This document shows positions 45,776 through 58,975 of a stretch of DNA of 64,000 nucleotides, piece after piece; the stretch's first letter is position 1; the number at the start of each line of letters is the position of its first letter. This DNA comes from Edolisoma coerulescens (Eukaryota; Chordata; Aves; Passeriformes; Campephagidae). The translations under genes were made by a program, and so were the position numbers. The notes under the pieces were generated by a model. It made no database searches. It saw only the letters and a program-made list of their open reading frames with translations, and was not told where the DNA came from. The DNA is taken from assembly GCA_013397115.1 (NCBI GenBank), contig VWZW01002568.1:2000073-2064072 (forward strand). The letters are read 5' to 3'.

Positions 45776-46888
45776 AGCCAAGATGGAGGCAGAGCTGAGT
45801 AAAGAGGCAGACACTGCTGCTCAGTCAGAGACCTGCCCTCAGCAAGGACCAGGGATGTATTTTTGCCTCTTTGTTTCAATCTCTCTTCCTCTTTTGAGGT
45901 GATTCTTTTTCTTTTGTGAACAGGAATCTATTGCACATTCACAACAGAGAAAGCTGAAATTATTGTGGCTTCTCATTTGAGACTTTCTTTGCGTGACCTG
46001 TCTGCTTTGCTCCATAGTGCTCATGCCAGTGTTTGGATTTTCAATGGCAAGTCACCTAGATCAGGCTCATTATTACCCTTTGTCAGGTAGCTTGGGAGCA
46101 ATACACACACCTGAAAAGTGAGTGGAGTGTTGAGCTGATGCCTCCTGGCCTGAAGACATGGGGACATGCAGGGGAGCAGCCAGGGCTAGGCTGGGTGACT
46201 CCAGAGCATGGTCCCATTACAAATAGCGCTTTGCCTGGAGGCCCATCCAGTTGAATTAGAAAAAAAAAGAACCATTAATTAACTTGACTTAAGAGAAGGC
46301 TGATGCAGGGCAATGTGACCTTTTCTCTATGTCACATGCCACACGGATTTTAGCTTCCCTCTGATGCTTTGTCACTGCCAGTCCTTGTTTTTTAGATCAC
46401 TGGATTGCAGGGGGGTGACGGTGACCAAAAGGATTGTGGCAGCAGGAAGAAAGAAAGAGACAGCTTCACTATTCCATGATCTGTACACCAAAGGCAGCAG
46501 AATCCCCTTATGCATCTACTATCTATTATTATCTTGCAATCTAAATATATATATATGTGTATATATATGTATTCATATTTTATTTTAGATATTACAAATA
46601 CATAACACACCATGTGTACATTCAGTTAAAATACACATTTAAGGTGTGTATTTTAAGGTTAAGGTCAAAATATTTTTTTACAGAAAAACTAAGAATGGCA
46701 TTGGTTTTACAAAAATGCAGAATATAATTATTTAATATTGCTCAATTTTCGTATAAATATGTTGGCAACAAAAGGAGAGCTTTATGCATTTTTCACCAAT
46801 CAGATCAATGCATTGCTGAAATAGCCCAATCTACCTAAAATTTGATACTGAATTTGCGCAGGGATTGGAGGGAAAGTGAGAATAGTAA
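45776..46888. other. no gene seen; (TA)n patch
   Basis: A TA/TG microsatellite is at about 46544-46574. No exon. Confidence 0.4.
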
Positions 46889-47150
46889 AATCATGGAGTC
46901 AGAGACCAGTTTGGGTTGGAAAGGACCTTAAAGACCAGCTCGTTCCAACTCCCTGCCATGGGCAGGGACACCTTCCACTAGCCCAGGTTGCTCCAAGCCC
47001 CATCCAACCTGCTCTCGAACACTTCCAAGGATGGGACATCCACAGCTTCTCTGGGCAACCTGTGCATGTGCCTCACCTCCCTCACAGGGAAGAATTTTCT
47101 CCTAACAGCTAATCTAAACCTCCCCCCTTTCAGTCAGAAAGAGGTGAGTC
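46889..47150 (-). mobile_element. CR1 LINE 3' fragment
   Basis: Antisense: 'agtttgggttggaaaggacc', 'ccatgggcagggacaccttc', 'gcttctctgggcaacctgtg' and 'ctcacagggaagaattttct'. Confidence 0.93.
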
Positions 47151-50100
47151 TCTCTTCCAGATCTCACCAGAAAATCCAACCCTGATGCCTAGTGCCATCC
47201 TCAGGAGGCCATGGTTTTGCAGTACTACATTTTCACTGGCAAAATTATGATGGAGTCATACTAAACCAATTCAGAGAGCATCCCCATCGACCACATGGGA
47301 AATAGTGTCTATGCAATTCTTTCTCCTAGGTCTGGCTTTTTATCTAGTTTATACATTTGTGTGTTTTGACATGAGTGTCTGAGCCTGAGCTTGGCTCCTT
47401 CAGGTGAGAGAAAACAACACCTTACAAAGGAAATTTATGCATCTTAGATACCAGTTTAAGGGAGAGAGAGATTATTTCAGGTAGGCAAGATGAATTGTTT
47501 GAGTTTAACCTGAATATCTCTTTGGAAAAGCAAGCTAATATAACCCTACGCATCATATTCAGGACACATCTGCACCTTCCTCTTGGCACATTGCAATAAC
47601 CTGACCCACAGCCCATAGCAGCAATAAACCAGGAACTACAGGTCCTAGGAACAAGGGGAAAATAGCTTCTAGAGCACATGTGATTCTCTGAGCCTCAGTT
47701 TGCTCAAAAGCTTTGCAGACCATGATGGACCTGTGGACCTGTTGTCCATGGTTGAATTCCGGTATTTCTACACTGCCATCGTCTACCTGTGTGGCCTCTG
47801 TGGGGTGAAAGGTGGGTGGATCTGGGAGCTCACCGAGTCCTGAGTTTCTCCACAGACCCTTATTTGAGAGTTGTGTCAACACAGACATTGAGACCAGAGG
47901 TGCAGAGTTTCGTCCTCTGACTTAGAGATTTTTTTGACCGCACTGTTGAAAAAGAAAATACAAGGGAAAAACACTTCTCAAATTCCATTGGATAACATTG
48001 GCAAGGAATGGCATGTCAGTGTTATACCCACGTATAGCTCATGTAGAGCAAAAAACCTCAGAATGGCTTAAAAAATGCTTTTCCATGTCCCATTAAATCA
48101 CTGTGGCTTAAAGTATTGAAGGTTGGTTTTGAAACTTCTCTCAATGCAATCTAAGCTTTTATCTCAGTGAAAACACTCCCATCTTACTAAACAAACATGA
48201 TGCGATCAGCAGTGGACCTCAGAAAATCCTCTCACATCTCATTATCCCACAGTTTAGATTAGGGCTTTTATAACTTGACTTCCTAATTCAACCACAGGAT
48301 CAACTCTGCTCCCCTCTGCCTTGGTGCTGATGTATTTTTTCTGTAACATGAAGAGCAGAGCAAAGGAATAGAACATGTTCTCGTGGCAACAAGTTAATTT
48401 TGGTTTAACCTTCCAGTGCTTGCCATTGCAGCCATTAACACTCTGGTTGTTTAAATAGCAACACCAAGTAAACAAGAAATAAACCTTTACTCAAGCAAAA
48501 AGCCTCCTGAAGGTGCTGGCTGCATCATCTCTTGCAACATGAAGGGTTCCCTTTTCATTCTTGTTGGCAAGATACCCTTTCCATGCAAAGATGGACTCTG
48601 TTGGTCCTATTTACCATGAAACACCTGTGCAAAGTCATCTGAAATTGAATTATGAGGACTTTCACCCCAAGAGCATGTGAGGATGGAGAGGAAAGCCCTG
48701 TGTTGGTTTGGAATTTTTCTCTTTTTATTCCTTTCCCCTCCAAACTCTAGCCTAAGCCTCTCAAAGAAAGACACAGGAAAAAAGACACTTTGCTTTTCGA
48801 AAGACCTTCAGCACATCTGAATCCCACTGCAGCAATATTATTTCCCCAAGCAGCTCCCAAACTGTGAATATAAAAGGATACAAATTCAACACCCTCAAAA
48901 TAAGAAGAATAAGATAATAACCCTGGACAATGAGAAAATTGCACAAGTTCACTTTCCATGTCAGTATGCATTTCCCTTTAAGAATTTCCATTTCCCTTTA
49001 AGCAATTCTATTATTCACACATAGCATTTCTAATCATTCTTTCAAGTGTTTCTATGTAACTTATCAGGGTTTAATGAATGCCAGAATAAGCACTAGAGGG
49101 AAAATCCACATAACTGGACACTAACCCAAAGGTTTTAACAAGACCTCTACATTTCTCTCTTTTTAATATAATCTTTATTCAAGCACTTGCTGCTTTGATC
49201 AGAAATATGGCTTTTTTATTGGTATTATTATTGACTTTTTCCCACCCACCCTCTTGCCTAAACCACCATCCCATAACTTCTGAGCCTTCCAGGGTTGTAG
49301 TGAAGAGTTATTAGTTACAAAGCTTCTTTGAAAACAACACCTACATAAAATCAGTCGAAGTTAACAATCTTCTATACTGATTTCTACTGAATTGGGACCC
49401 ACACTGACTTTGCCAAGAACAGTAAAAAAACCCAGAAAACATCCAAAACCTGACTATGTTAGAGAACACAAGTGACTTGTTCAGTCTGCAATAATACATG
49501 GAGGTACTTGCTATCAATAAGAATTCCTAAGGATCACTTCATGCCCAGAAGTTGTCAGTCACAAATTTTGGGACACTTTGCCACTGGAGGTTTGAATGGC
49601 TAAAAGAGTGGGTGAGACAGGATACATAAACAAATAGTACAGGAATTTGTTTTACTTTCAGGTCAAACTATTCTGAATTAATAGCTGCTTTATAAAACAG
49701 GGGGTATGAGAAAAGAAGTCAGCATATAAATGCTGATTATTCTTCCCAAAGCAACCACTGCCTCCAACATTACACTAAAGACATGCTAAAATTTGAACCT
49801 GATTTTTTAAGCCCTATCTGGATTTCCCTAGGATTCCTGTTTGCAGGACACTGTTGTAGGCAGCCCTGCACTTGTCCTTGAGCTCTGACTGGTTTGGGGG
49901 TCTTTACTCTGGAGTGCTTTTCAGGCATGCATGGAGTCAGAGCTTTTTCCAGAGAGCCTCAGCCTTTCCAAGAGCAAGGGATGGTTTTAGCTATGTGTGG
50001 TCACTGACTTCCATCGTGCTTCCTTCTTCCTTCAGACACAAATTTGAGTGGCTGAGGAAGTTTGTATACTTGGGGTCTGGACAGGGAAAGGAGAAAGCAG

Positions 50101-50343
50101 ATTTCTCTCCCTGCACAAGGATCCAAAGCAGCCACCTGAAGCTGATTGCAGAGGCAGCTGGGCAGAATAGTTTCTCTAAAGCTGATTAAGATGTCTCACT
50201 CTGTGGTTTCAAACACTGAGGAGAACATCACATAATTTTCCTGCCATGAGAAAATTACTCCCAGTGGTTCTACGTACAGGTCTAATAGTAGATAATAACT
50301 TTTAGATTCAGGGAAACCTTATAGTGGCCTGCCAGTACCTAAA
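47151..50343. other. no gene supported; one unexplained minus frame
   Basis: A 109-codon minus frame lies at 47888-47559, with no recognised family and no clear splice sites. A roughly 19-bp duplication ('atttccctttaag' twice) is at about 48969-49004. No transposon recognised. Confidence 0.35.
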
Positions 50344-50662
50344 AGGGGAGTACAATAAGGCTGGAGAGGGACTTTTTACAAGGGTATGTCATGATAGGAC
50401 AAGAGAGAATGGCCTTAAGCTGAAGGAGGATAGATTTAGATTGGGTATTAGGAAGAAATTCTTCCCTGTGAGGGTGGTAAGGCCCTGGCACAGGTTGCCC
50501 AGAGCTGTGGCTGCCCCGTCCCTGGAAGTGTCCAAGGTCAGGTTGGATGGGGCTTGGAGCACCCTGGCATAGTGGAAGGTGTCCCTGCCCATGGCAGGGG
50601 GTGGGAAACTGGATGATCTTTAAGGTCCCTTCCAACCCAAATCATTCTGCGATTCTATTATT
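50344..50662 (+). mobile_element. CR1 LINE 3' fragment
   Basis: Sense: 'ctggagagggactttttaca', 'tattaggaagaaattcttcc' and 'gatgatctttaaggtccctt', ending 'cattctgcgattctatta'. One of the better preserved copies. Confidence 0.95.
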
Positions 50663-51124
50663 CAAAGAACTGGAAAAGTCCTCAGCAAGTGGCACAGCCT
50701 ACTTGTCCACCCCACAGCAAGGGCATGCCGACCTGGCTTCATTCCTGACACACCCTACCGTTGCTTTATCTCTTAGCTCCCTCTCCAGAGATGAAAAGAA
50801 GGCAGTTGTGTCCATCTCCTAAGGCACAGAGATCAGAGTAAACCCAGCCCTGCTCCAATGTGAGCTGTGCTTTTAATTGTGGTTACTCCTCAGAGTGAGA
50901 CATGGATAGAAAATTTAAGTAATTTATTACAAGATGTATCAAGAGGTCCAAGCAGATCCAAGGATCCTTGCAGCTGTTAGCGAAATTTTTTTGCCAAGTA
51001 TTTTCTTCACCGTGTATTTATCCAACAGAGCTGCATCTTCTATTTCTTTCATATTTATTTTTGGTACAATTTTGAAGCCATTTGGTGCTATTGATCAGCT
51101 AAATCTATAATCTGTCTCAGGAAC
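50663..51124. other. no gene seen
   Basis: Nothing recognisable. Confidence 0.4.
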
Positions 51125-51301
51125 AATTTCTTTACTGAAATGATGGTGAGGCATTGGAACACACTTCCCAGGGAGTGGTGGAATCACCATCCTTGGAAGT
51201 GTCCAGTGTTAAGAACATTGTTTATTGGTGGACATGGCAGTGCTGGTTGGACTCAATAACCTTAGAGAACTTTTCCAACCTAAAGGATTCTGTGATTCCA
51301 T
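51125..51301 (+). mobile_element. CR1 LINE 3' fragment, other subfamily
   Basis: Sense: 'gatggtgaggcattggaaca', 'cttcccagggagtggtggaa' and 'ttccaacctaaaggattctg'. Confidence 0.88.
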
Positions 51302-52642
51302 CAGTCCCACAGAGGAGAATAAAATATTGCTCTTGCAATATGGAGCTTATAGGGATGTAACTTCATTTTCAGTCCAGTAACTGTTGCATCCTGGTGAGCA
51401 TGGGAAGCAAACAATGAGACAGGCTTACCCTGGTTTTGCAATGTGCTTATTAATTTCAGAAAAACCACCTCAGGAACAAAGTTTATTAGTGAGTAGGAGG
51501 ATGTTTCAGGAACAGAGCCCGACTGAAAATAATCAGCTCCCTTTAATTATTTGCATACAGTTTTATTGCATAACTGATGGTTTTAAACCTTGGCCAATTA
51601 GCTTGTCAAACATGGAAGTTAAGTTCTGTATTGGTCCCTTAAGAAAGATCTATGCCAAAGTTTTAATTCAAGTTGCCTTAACCAAGCAACCAGAAAATAC
51701 GGCCTTTTGAAACTAGAATTATTGGGCAGTTACCCAGATTTGGAAAAAAGAATAGGAAAGACAAAGGCAAGAAAAAAAGCAAGGACACAGAAGTCAAATA
51801 TATTGCTCAGGTCCATGACTTCCACTGCGGGGCAAATTGCAGTTGCAAGGTTACCTTGTCTTGATAACTCATTTTCTAAGAGAAGTTGAGGTGCTGTTGT
51901 CCATTTAGCATGCCTACAACAGAGAAGAAAAAAAAAAGAAAAAAACCCCACTCCTTTTCATTGAAAATTTCTTCCTAAGCATCTTATGATGCTGTGGTAG
52001 CTGCCTCACTGGTTATGTGTCTCTTTTCCCAGCAACTGCAGAATGTGGAATGATTTTATTATCATATATATTCATAAATATATTTATATTTATCATATTT
52101 ATATATTTGTATATTGAAATGAATATAATTTTTTACATATTAAGTTAATAAACATGTTCTTGGCATGATCTAAAACTGATTATTCAACATAACTACCCCA
52201 GATGAAAATATTTATTTTCCAGTTTCTTACACACAATGCCAGTTAATAACTTTTTTTTCCAAAGCACTGATCTGTTTCTCCAAAAATTCACTAGGAGATG
52301 AATATGTTCTTTTCAACTGATTATTTTAACTAAGCATTATGTTATACTCATGCTACATATCCTGAGAATCCCGTGGTGCACATAGTGTCAACCACATGAG
52401 CTTTGAACTTTGGTAGAGTGATGACATCCGTATCAAAGCTATGCTTTATAAATGAAGATTTTGCATGTTTTGCCTCAGTAATTGTCTTGTGAAATGCAGC
52501 TTTTGCGTGTAGCAACCTCTTGGCCCAAGCTTTCAACACTTGCATCTTCATTTGCTAAAATGCTCTATTAAGTCGTTGTCCTGAGTGTGGCTGAAACTGG
52601 GATGGGTGGTTGTGCACTTCCTGCTGATTCTTAGTGTGCATG
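51302..52642. other. no gene seen
   Basis: AT-rich stretch at 52060-52140. No exon or repeat recognised. Confidence 0.4.
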
Positions 52643-52850
52643 TCATAGAATCCTAGAATTCTGGAATGCTTTGGGTTAGAAGGGACATTAAGATCATCCA
52701 CTTCCAACCTCCTTCCATGGGCAGGGACACCTTCCACTATCCCAGCTTGCTCCAAGCCCCATCCAACCTGGACTTGGACACTTCCAAGGATGGGGCAGCC
52801 ACAGCTTCTCTGGGCAGCCTGTGCCAGGGCCTCACCACCCTCATGGTTAA
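52643..52850 (-). mobile_element. CR1 LINE 3' fragment, outer copy
   Basis: Antisense: 'gaatgctttgggttagaagg', 'ccatgggcagggacaccttc' and 'gcctgtgccagggcctcacc'. Confidence 0.93.
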
Positions 52851-52859
52851 AGAATATCA

Positions 52860-53140
52860 CCCAGAGACCACCTGCTCCAGAGCCCTGTCCAACCTGGCCT
52901 TGAATATTTCCAGGGATGAAGCAGCCATCACCTCTCTGGACAACCTGTGCCAGTGATTCACCACCCTCATTGTAAAAACTTCTCCTTTATATCTAATCTA
53001 AGTTGACCACCTTCTTGTTTAAAACCATCAACCCTTGTCCTACTGCAAGAGGACCTGCTAAAATGTCTGTCCCCATCTTTCTTAAAAGCTCCTTTTAAGT
53101 ACCGAAAGGCCAAAATAAGGTCTCCCCATAACCTTCTCTA
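52860..53140 (-). mobile_element. CR1 LINE fragment, second copy in tandem
   Basis: Restarts mid-element ('acctgctccagagccctgtc'), then 'cctctctggacaacctgtgc', and continues into 'acccttgtcctactgcaaga' and 'gaaaggccaaaataaggtct'. Confidence 0.85.
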
Positions 53141-53547
53141 TTATAAAAACATGTGTTAACACACAGCTCTGAGCCATCTCCAGAGCAATTACATTTTGGG
53201 CCAAATGAGTCAAAACTGCTTGCTTGTTAATGTGATCATGAAATCTGTCAAAGCAGACAAAGACTGTCAAGACTTAAAAGCACGAAGAGGAGAGCAAGGC
53301 AAGCTAAGGTCACCCAGGCAAACTCTTAAGTGTTTGCCTGCTTTAGTAATGCCACAGGAACACTGGTAATTATTAGTATGTAATTTTTCCCAGTGTTTCA
53401 TAGGGGACTCAAACTAGTTTGGAATCAAACCATACCAGATGCTACATAGGCACTTCTGTAGTTCCTGACACTGAAATGTCAAGAGTCATTACAAACTAAC
53501 AAGTGGAGGGAAAAAGAAGAATTAACCTCATTTCACAGGGTAATCAA

Positions 53548-53757
53548 GTGACTTCCTCACTGTGAGGGTTGTGAGGTCCTGGCACAGGTTGCCCAGAGAA
53601 GCTGTGGCTGCCCCATCCCTGGAAGTCTCCAAGGCCAGGCTGGACAGGGCTTGGAGCAACCTGGGGTAGTGGAAAGTGTCCCTGCCCATGGCAGGGGGTT
53701 GGAACAAGATGATCTTAAAAGCCCTTTCCAACCCAAACTGTCCCATGATTCCATTCA
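53548..53757 (+). mobile_element. CR1 LINE 3' fragment
   Basis: Sense: 'cactgtgagggttgtgaggt', 'caggttgcccagagaagctg' and 'ttccaacccaaactgtccca'. Confidence 0.93.
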
Positions 53758-56700
53758 TTATCTGGGACCTCTCCTCAAAACTCAGTTGCTCAGACATCCT
53801 TAGCAGTCCTGCTCTTATGTGTCACAGTGACAGAGCTCCTGGTTCAGAACTGATTCATGTCCTGCCAGCCTGGACCACAGATGGACAAGTGAGAGTTTGC
53901 TTGGAAGAGGCCATGTCAACATGGCCAAGGTGTGATGGTCCCCACAAGAACCTGTCTTTCGGTTATACTTTTACATCCCTGACATCAAAGCACAGGGCAG
54001 TGATTCCCCTGCTTTTCTCATGGCTCTTTTACAGCACTGATCCAGCATGGAAAAATTAAAGATGCTTTATCTGAAACATCCACGAAGGAAATCCTGTGTC
54101 TCTGATGAACCTGACTTCCTCAATTTCCTGTTTGCTGCACAGCTGTCTGCATTGGATGGGTCCCGGGGACATTTTTTTGGACATATTTGTGTACCTCTGT
54201 TGGAAGCCAGGTTCCTTGAGCTGGAGCATAAGGGTCTATAATCTTTTTTAAAAAAAATTAAAAATCACAGTGAAAACAGAAAGAATGAAAAGAAAACAAA
54301 CCAATAAAGAATCTATCCTGTCATAACATTTGAGGTTCTGGTATTTGCTGGCCTTGGAGTAGGTTCAAGATAAATGAAGGAAATGTGTATTTCATTAAAT
54401 GCTAATATTTGGAAGATAAGAGGAAAAAAGGATGAAATGCTCCCGAGAACAGTTGTGAGGACAGTGCCTGTGTGTGTGTGTATAAACACAAATGTTTGCA
54501 TACACACAAACAGACTGTTGTGATTTGCTCTGAATCAGAGTAGGGCTATGTAGGAAGAATTACAGGGAAAGGAAAAAAGATATTTATTTTCCCAGGTCAT
54601 TGCTCTTCATAGCATGACAAGGGATTTTGCATTTCTCATTTTCCATGTCTCTTCAGAATTGCAATTAAAACCTTCCACTTTTTTTTTTTTTTTTGCAAAT
54701 GAAACTTGATCTTACAAATAATCATTGAGTCGCATATAGGCACACACAAAAAAAAAATCTCAATCCTACGCAAGCTAAACTCTGCTAGGTGCTTTAATAA
54801 TAAGGCTGGTGAATCAAAACCCAACCAGCTTTTTCCCAGTGGATGCCTTAATTGTTGCTGGTTAAACTTTGAGATCTCTTCTCCATTCTACCCCAAAGCA
54901 CTCTGTGTAATCCCTTGGCTGCTGCCCAACCCAGTCTGTAGAGTCAGGACACAACACATGTTTGCCTCCTGGGGACACAGCCCTTGGGCAGCAAAAAGGG
55001 TCACGAAGTGCCCAGAATTCTTTTGTTCATTAGCAGATGCAATGCAAGGGAACTAGAATGTGGGATTTGAGGCTCCGAATACTCAGGAAAGGATTTGATG
55101 TCTGTGCTTCAAATAACGCAGCAGGGCAGGAACTGAAATTTTCACAAGTGATGGACAAAGCTTAGATCTTTCACAGCACATCAGAAGATAATGAATCTCA
55201 GCACTTTATTTTCATAAATAGGTCTGGACACAGTTTTTTACAAGGACTGTGGGTAGAAAATAATTCACTGGCCACAGAGTTGTTTCCCTGATAACCTTCA
55301 ACCTCTACTGCAAGCCCATAGGTTCTAGAGTTTAGAGATTTGTTTTCTAACACACAACTAAAGAAAGCTTCATTTTGCTCATTGCAGCTGAACCATTTCT
55401 GAGCAAACTTTCAGACAAAATCTTTCCCCAGGCATAAATCTATCAGGGAAAAAGAAAGGCATCTAGTGCAGCAAATAACATAAAAGTATAGTGTATGAAA
55501 TAAAATATAAAAGTAGAGGCACTGAAAAGCAGGTAATATGACAGAATGTTAAAGTGTGGGCTGTCAAACTGTGATTGCATGAAATCAGTGATACTCTTGG
55601 ATCAAGGGCATTGATCCATGGTATCTTCCTTGCAGGTGGACAGCACCTGCCAATGAACTGATTAAAGGCCTTGGTCTAGGTTTCAGGTAAGGCCAAAAGG
55701 CAGCAAGGAGAAGATTTGGTTACTGGTTAGGAAGGCTGTGGAGGTTTGGCTTTGGAAAATCCTCTAAGATCAAGTGAACTGTCAATCTAACGCTGCCAAG
55801 TCCCTCTAAGCCATGTCCCTCAGTGCCACATCAACTCATCCTTCAATGCGACAGCAGAGGAGAACCAGGAGGTAAAGAAACCAGTTCCATGCAAAGTGGA
55901 ACCAGTGCTTTACTACAGAGCTGTGGTTGGATTCCTGGGCATGAACCAGTGTGCAAAAGTTTTTCCCTTAGCTGAGGTACAAAACCAAAGTTTCTCTCCA
56001 GAGAACATTTCTTAGTAGCCAAGAAATGGATTCCAAAGGGATAACCAATTTTGGGGGGACAGAGAGGTTCACTCATAGAGTTTTTCTTCACAGACTGAAA
56101 CTTTTTTTAACCTGTAGGAATCTTTTACCCTGAGGACTTACCAATCTACTACTTTTATTTAAAATTTAAAATTTGTTTAAAAGAACTGGGAGGGAAATGA
56201 TGTACACATAAATCTGCAGATACACTGCATGATTACATAAACCTCATGCTTGAAGAAAGACAGCCTAAAAAAAGAGACAGAAACTTGATGTATAAGCACC
56301 AATAAATTGACTGTGTTTGCCACATTTGCTGATACATTCTGCAAAACTCAGGAATGTGATCCACTGGGTGCCAATCCAGTAGATCTCTGTGGTGTTCATT
56401 CAGAAATGTGTCCCCCACAGGCTGCCCAACACCCTCTAAAATGAGTGAGAAAGCTGCTTTTCTGTCCACAGGCCTTGATCAGTCCCACGAAGAGAGGAAA
56501 AGAGGAAAAGAGAGAGATATCCCTTGGTGTTTGTGCCTGCTTCTCCTTCAAATGGAATTAATGGTGGTTTAATGGGGTATGAAAGGATGTTTTACTGGAA
56601 ACAATGAGGAACAATTGTCTAGCTCACGTTTCATTTCACAGGTCATTATTGCATTAAGAAGTAAATCGACCAAGTCCGGTAAATAACAGTCTGTGTTTTG

Positions 56701-57397
56701 CCCAAAGCTTCAAACCAACAATCTTAGCAGTCACCAACTAATATCTTTGTCATTTTTAACCCTTGCAGGGATCTGCTGGGGGCTAAACAATTATAGTCTT
56801 CACCCACCCCTAGCAGGTAAGCATTATTCATTTTATTTCTCATCCTTTCTTCCTGCAAACCCCACGAGGCTGGTTTTTTTTTTGCATTGTTGTTTTGTTT
56901 ATTAGCCAGCCTAGCCAACTGTGTGTCTGGTGGCCTTGAAAAACAACACATATTTTAGTGACTGCTGCAGGCGTCTTTAAACAGGCTGCTTCCTCTGCAA
57001 AATTAATTGTAGCAAAATGCAGTGCTTCCCCTGTAAAGCTCCGCAAACTCCCACTCAGCACTTTGGTTGGATTATAGATATGTCTCTAAGATCTAAGGGA
57101 AATAATATAGTTATGCTTTCAGGACGAAATTCACTTTTCTTTTTAAATTAATTTTTTTTTAATTGCATAACACAACCATCTTGCCTCCTTAAAGGTAACA
57201 GCCAGCAAGCCTGGAGACACTGTTCCATGTAGATGCTGTCCTCGGCTCCATCACTGCCTCACTAGAGCAACTCACTTCTCCACTTCCCTCTGTTTCTCCT
57301 GGCACATTCTGGTTTGATTATTAATATCAGCAGCTTCTGCAGCAGCTGCATCAGAGGCAGCGTGGGCAGCAGCACAAGGGAAGTGACTCTGCCCCTC
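53758..57397. other. long stretch without gene; poly(T) at 54679
   Basis: A T-run is at 54679-54694 and a (TG)n run at about 54470. No supported exon, RNA gene or transposon. Confidence 0.4.
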
Positions 57398-57935
57398 TGC
57401 CCCACTCAGGTGAGACCCCACCTGCAGAGCTCCCTCCAGCCCTGGATTTCCAGCAGAGGAAGGACATGGAGCTGTTGGAGCAAGTCCAGAGGAGGAACCA
57501 AGATGATCAGAGGGATGGAGCACCTCTGCTATGAGGAAACTGAGAAATTTTGGATTGTTCAGCCTGGAAAAGAAAAGGCTTTGGGATGACCTAATTGTGG
57601 CCTTCAAGTACTTGTAATGAGTCAACAAGAAAGATGGAGAGAGAATATTGACAAGAGCATAGAGTGACAAGACAAGGGGGAATAGATTCAAATTGAAAGA
57701 GAGTAGGTTTAGATCGGGTATTAGGAAGAAATTCTTCCCTGTGAGGGTGGTGAGGCCCTGGCACAGTTGCCCAGAGAAGCTGTGGCTGCCCCTGGATCCC
57801 TGGAAGTGTCCAAGGCCAGGATGGACAGGGCTTGGAGCAACCTGGGATAGTGGAAGGTGTCCTGCCCATGGCAAGGGGTTGAAAAGAGATGATTTTTAAT
57901 GTGCCTTCCAACCCAAATTGTTCTGTGATTCTTCC
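57398..57935 (+). mobile_element. CR1 LINE 3' end, longest copy
   Basis: About 540 bp in sense orientation. It reaches the end of the RT-encoding part ('caggtgagaccccacctgca', 'gagcaagtccagaggaggaa', 'gattgttcagcctggaaaag'), then the usual 3' UTR and 'gttctgtgattctt' end. Many indels; not coding. Confidence 0.95.
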
Positions 57936-58115
57936 AGAAGATGCCGGAAAAGTTTCTGGGTGGTATATTGTAGGAATAAAACCCAACGACTGACTCAGAC
58001 TTATCGGCATCACCAAAGCAGGAATGATAAGTAAGAATGAAACAGTTCCTTGGGAGAATAGGAAGGTTGTCTGAGAAACTGAGCTTTGAGGAGGGGTCCC
58101 AGATAAGGAAGAGAT

Positions 58116-58290
58116 TCACAGAATGGTTTGGGTTGGAAGGGACTTTAAAGATCATCTTGTTCCATCCCCCTGCCATGGGCAGGGACACCTTCCACTAGAC
58201 CAGGTTGCTCCCAGCCTCACCCAACCTGGCCTTGGACACTTCCAAGGATGGGGCAGCCACAGCTTCTCTGGGAATCTGTGCCAGTTTTGT
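58116..58290 (-). mobile_element. CR1 LINE 3' fragment
   Basis: Antisense: 'cacagaatggtttgggttgg', 'ccatgggcagggacaccttc' and 'ggcagccacagcttctctgg'. Confidence 0.94.
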
Positions 58291-58849
58291 TTCCCTGGTG
58301 CTGTAAACTCTGCTCAGACCCCATACACCATTTTTTGTGGGACTCATCTCTACACTTACATATTGTACAACCTTTCAAGCTCATTGGCATTCCACAAGAA
58401 CAGGCAGTCCGTATGACAGGAACTGAGCACGTGGGTTGGGAGACCACCTCTCTTTCCTCCCCAGTGGTCACTCTTTGTCTTCATCAGAAGCATTTACGAA
58501 GTCCTAATTACCAAATCTTTCTCCCACAACATCCTGGCCCTTGCCCCATACATCAGTCAGACCCAAAGATTCCTGAAGGCCATGGGTATCCTTTCAGAAT
58601 TTTGAAAATAGGTGCAAAAAGGGCCATTTGAACTTATTTGATCCATCCTCCAGCCACTCAGGAAAAGATCAGCTCGATCTGATTATCTAAGGATGTTATC
58701 ACTGATAAGGATTCTACAACTCACTCAGGCAAGCTACACCCATTGTTCTTTGCCTTTATTCCAACATTTCCTCACAGCACCTAAAATCACCCTGACAAAA
58801 CTTCAGCCCATTATTTCTGATTGCACAGACTTAGGGAGCAATTTATTTC

Positions 58850-58975
58850 TCTCTGCTCCGCAACAGTCTTTCATATTTTTGAAGGCCATTCCTAAGTCTC
58901 TTATCCACCTCTTCTCCTCAAGACTGAGAGACCAAACTTTTCCAGCCATTCTACAAATCTCTTTTCCACACGACT
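58850..58975 (-). mobile_element. possible ancient CR1/L3 remnant
   Basis: The antisense pattern 'ccacctcttctcctcaagac' followed by 'gagaccaaacttttccagcc' mirrors the CR1 segment around 'ttctccaggctgaacagccc'. Strongly diverged. Confidence 0.35.

Noticed and set aside
57272..58188. Several minus frames of 140-200 codons
   Set aside because: They run antisense through the long sense CR1 at 57398-57935 and its neighbours.
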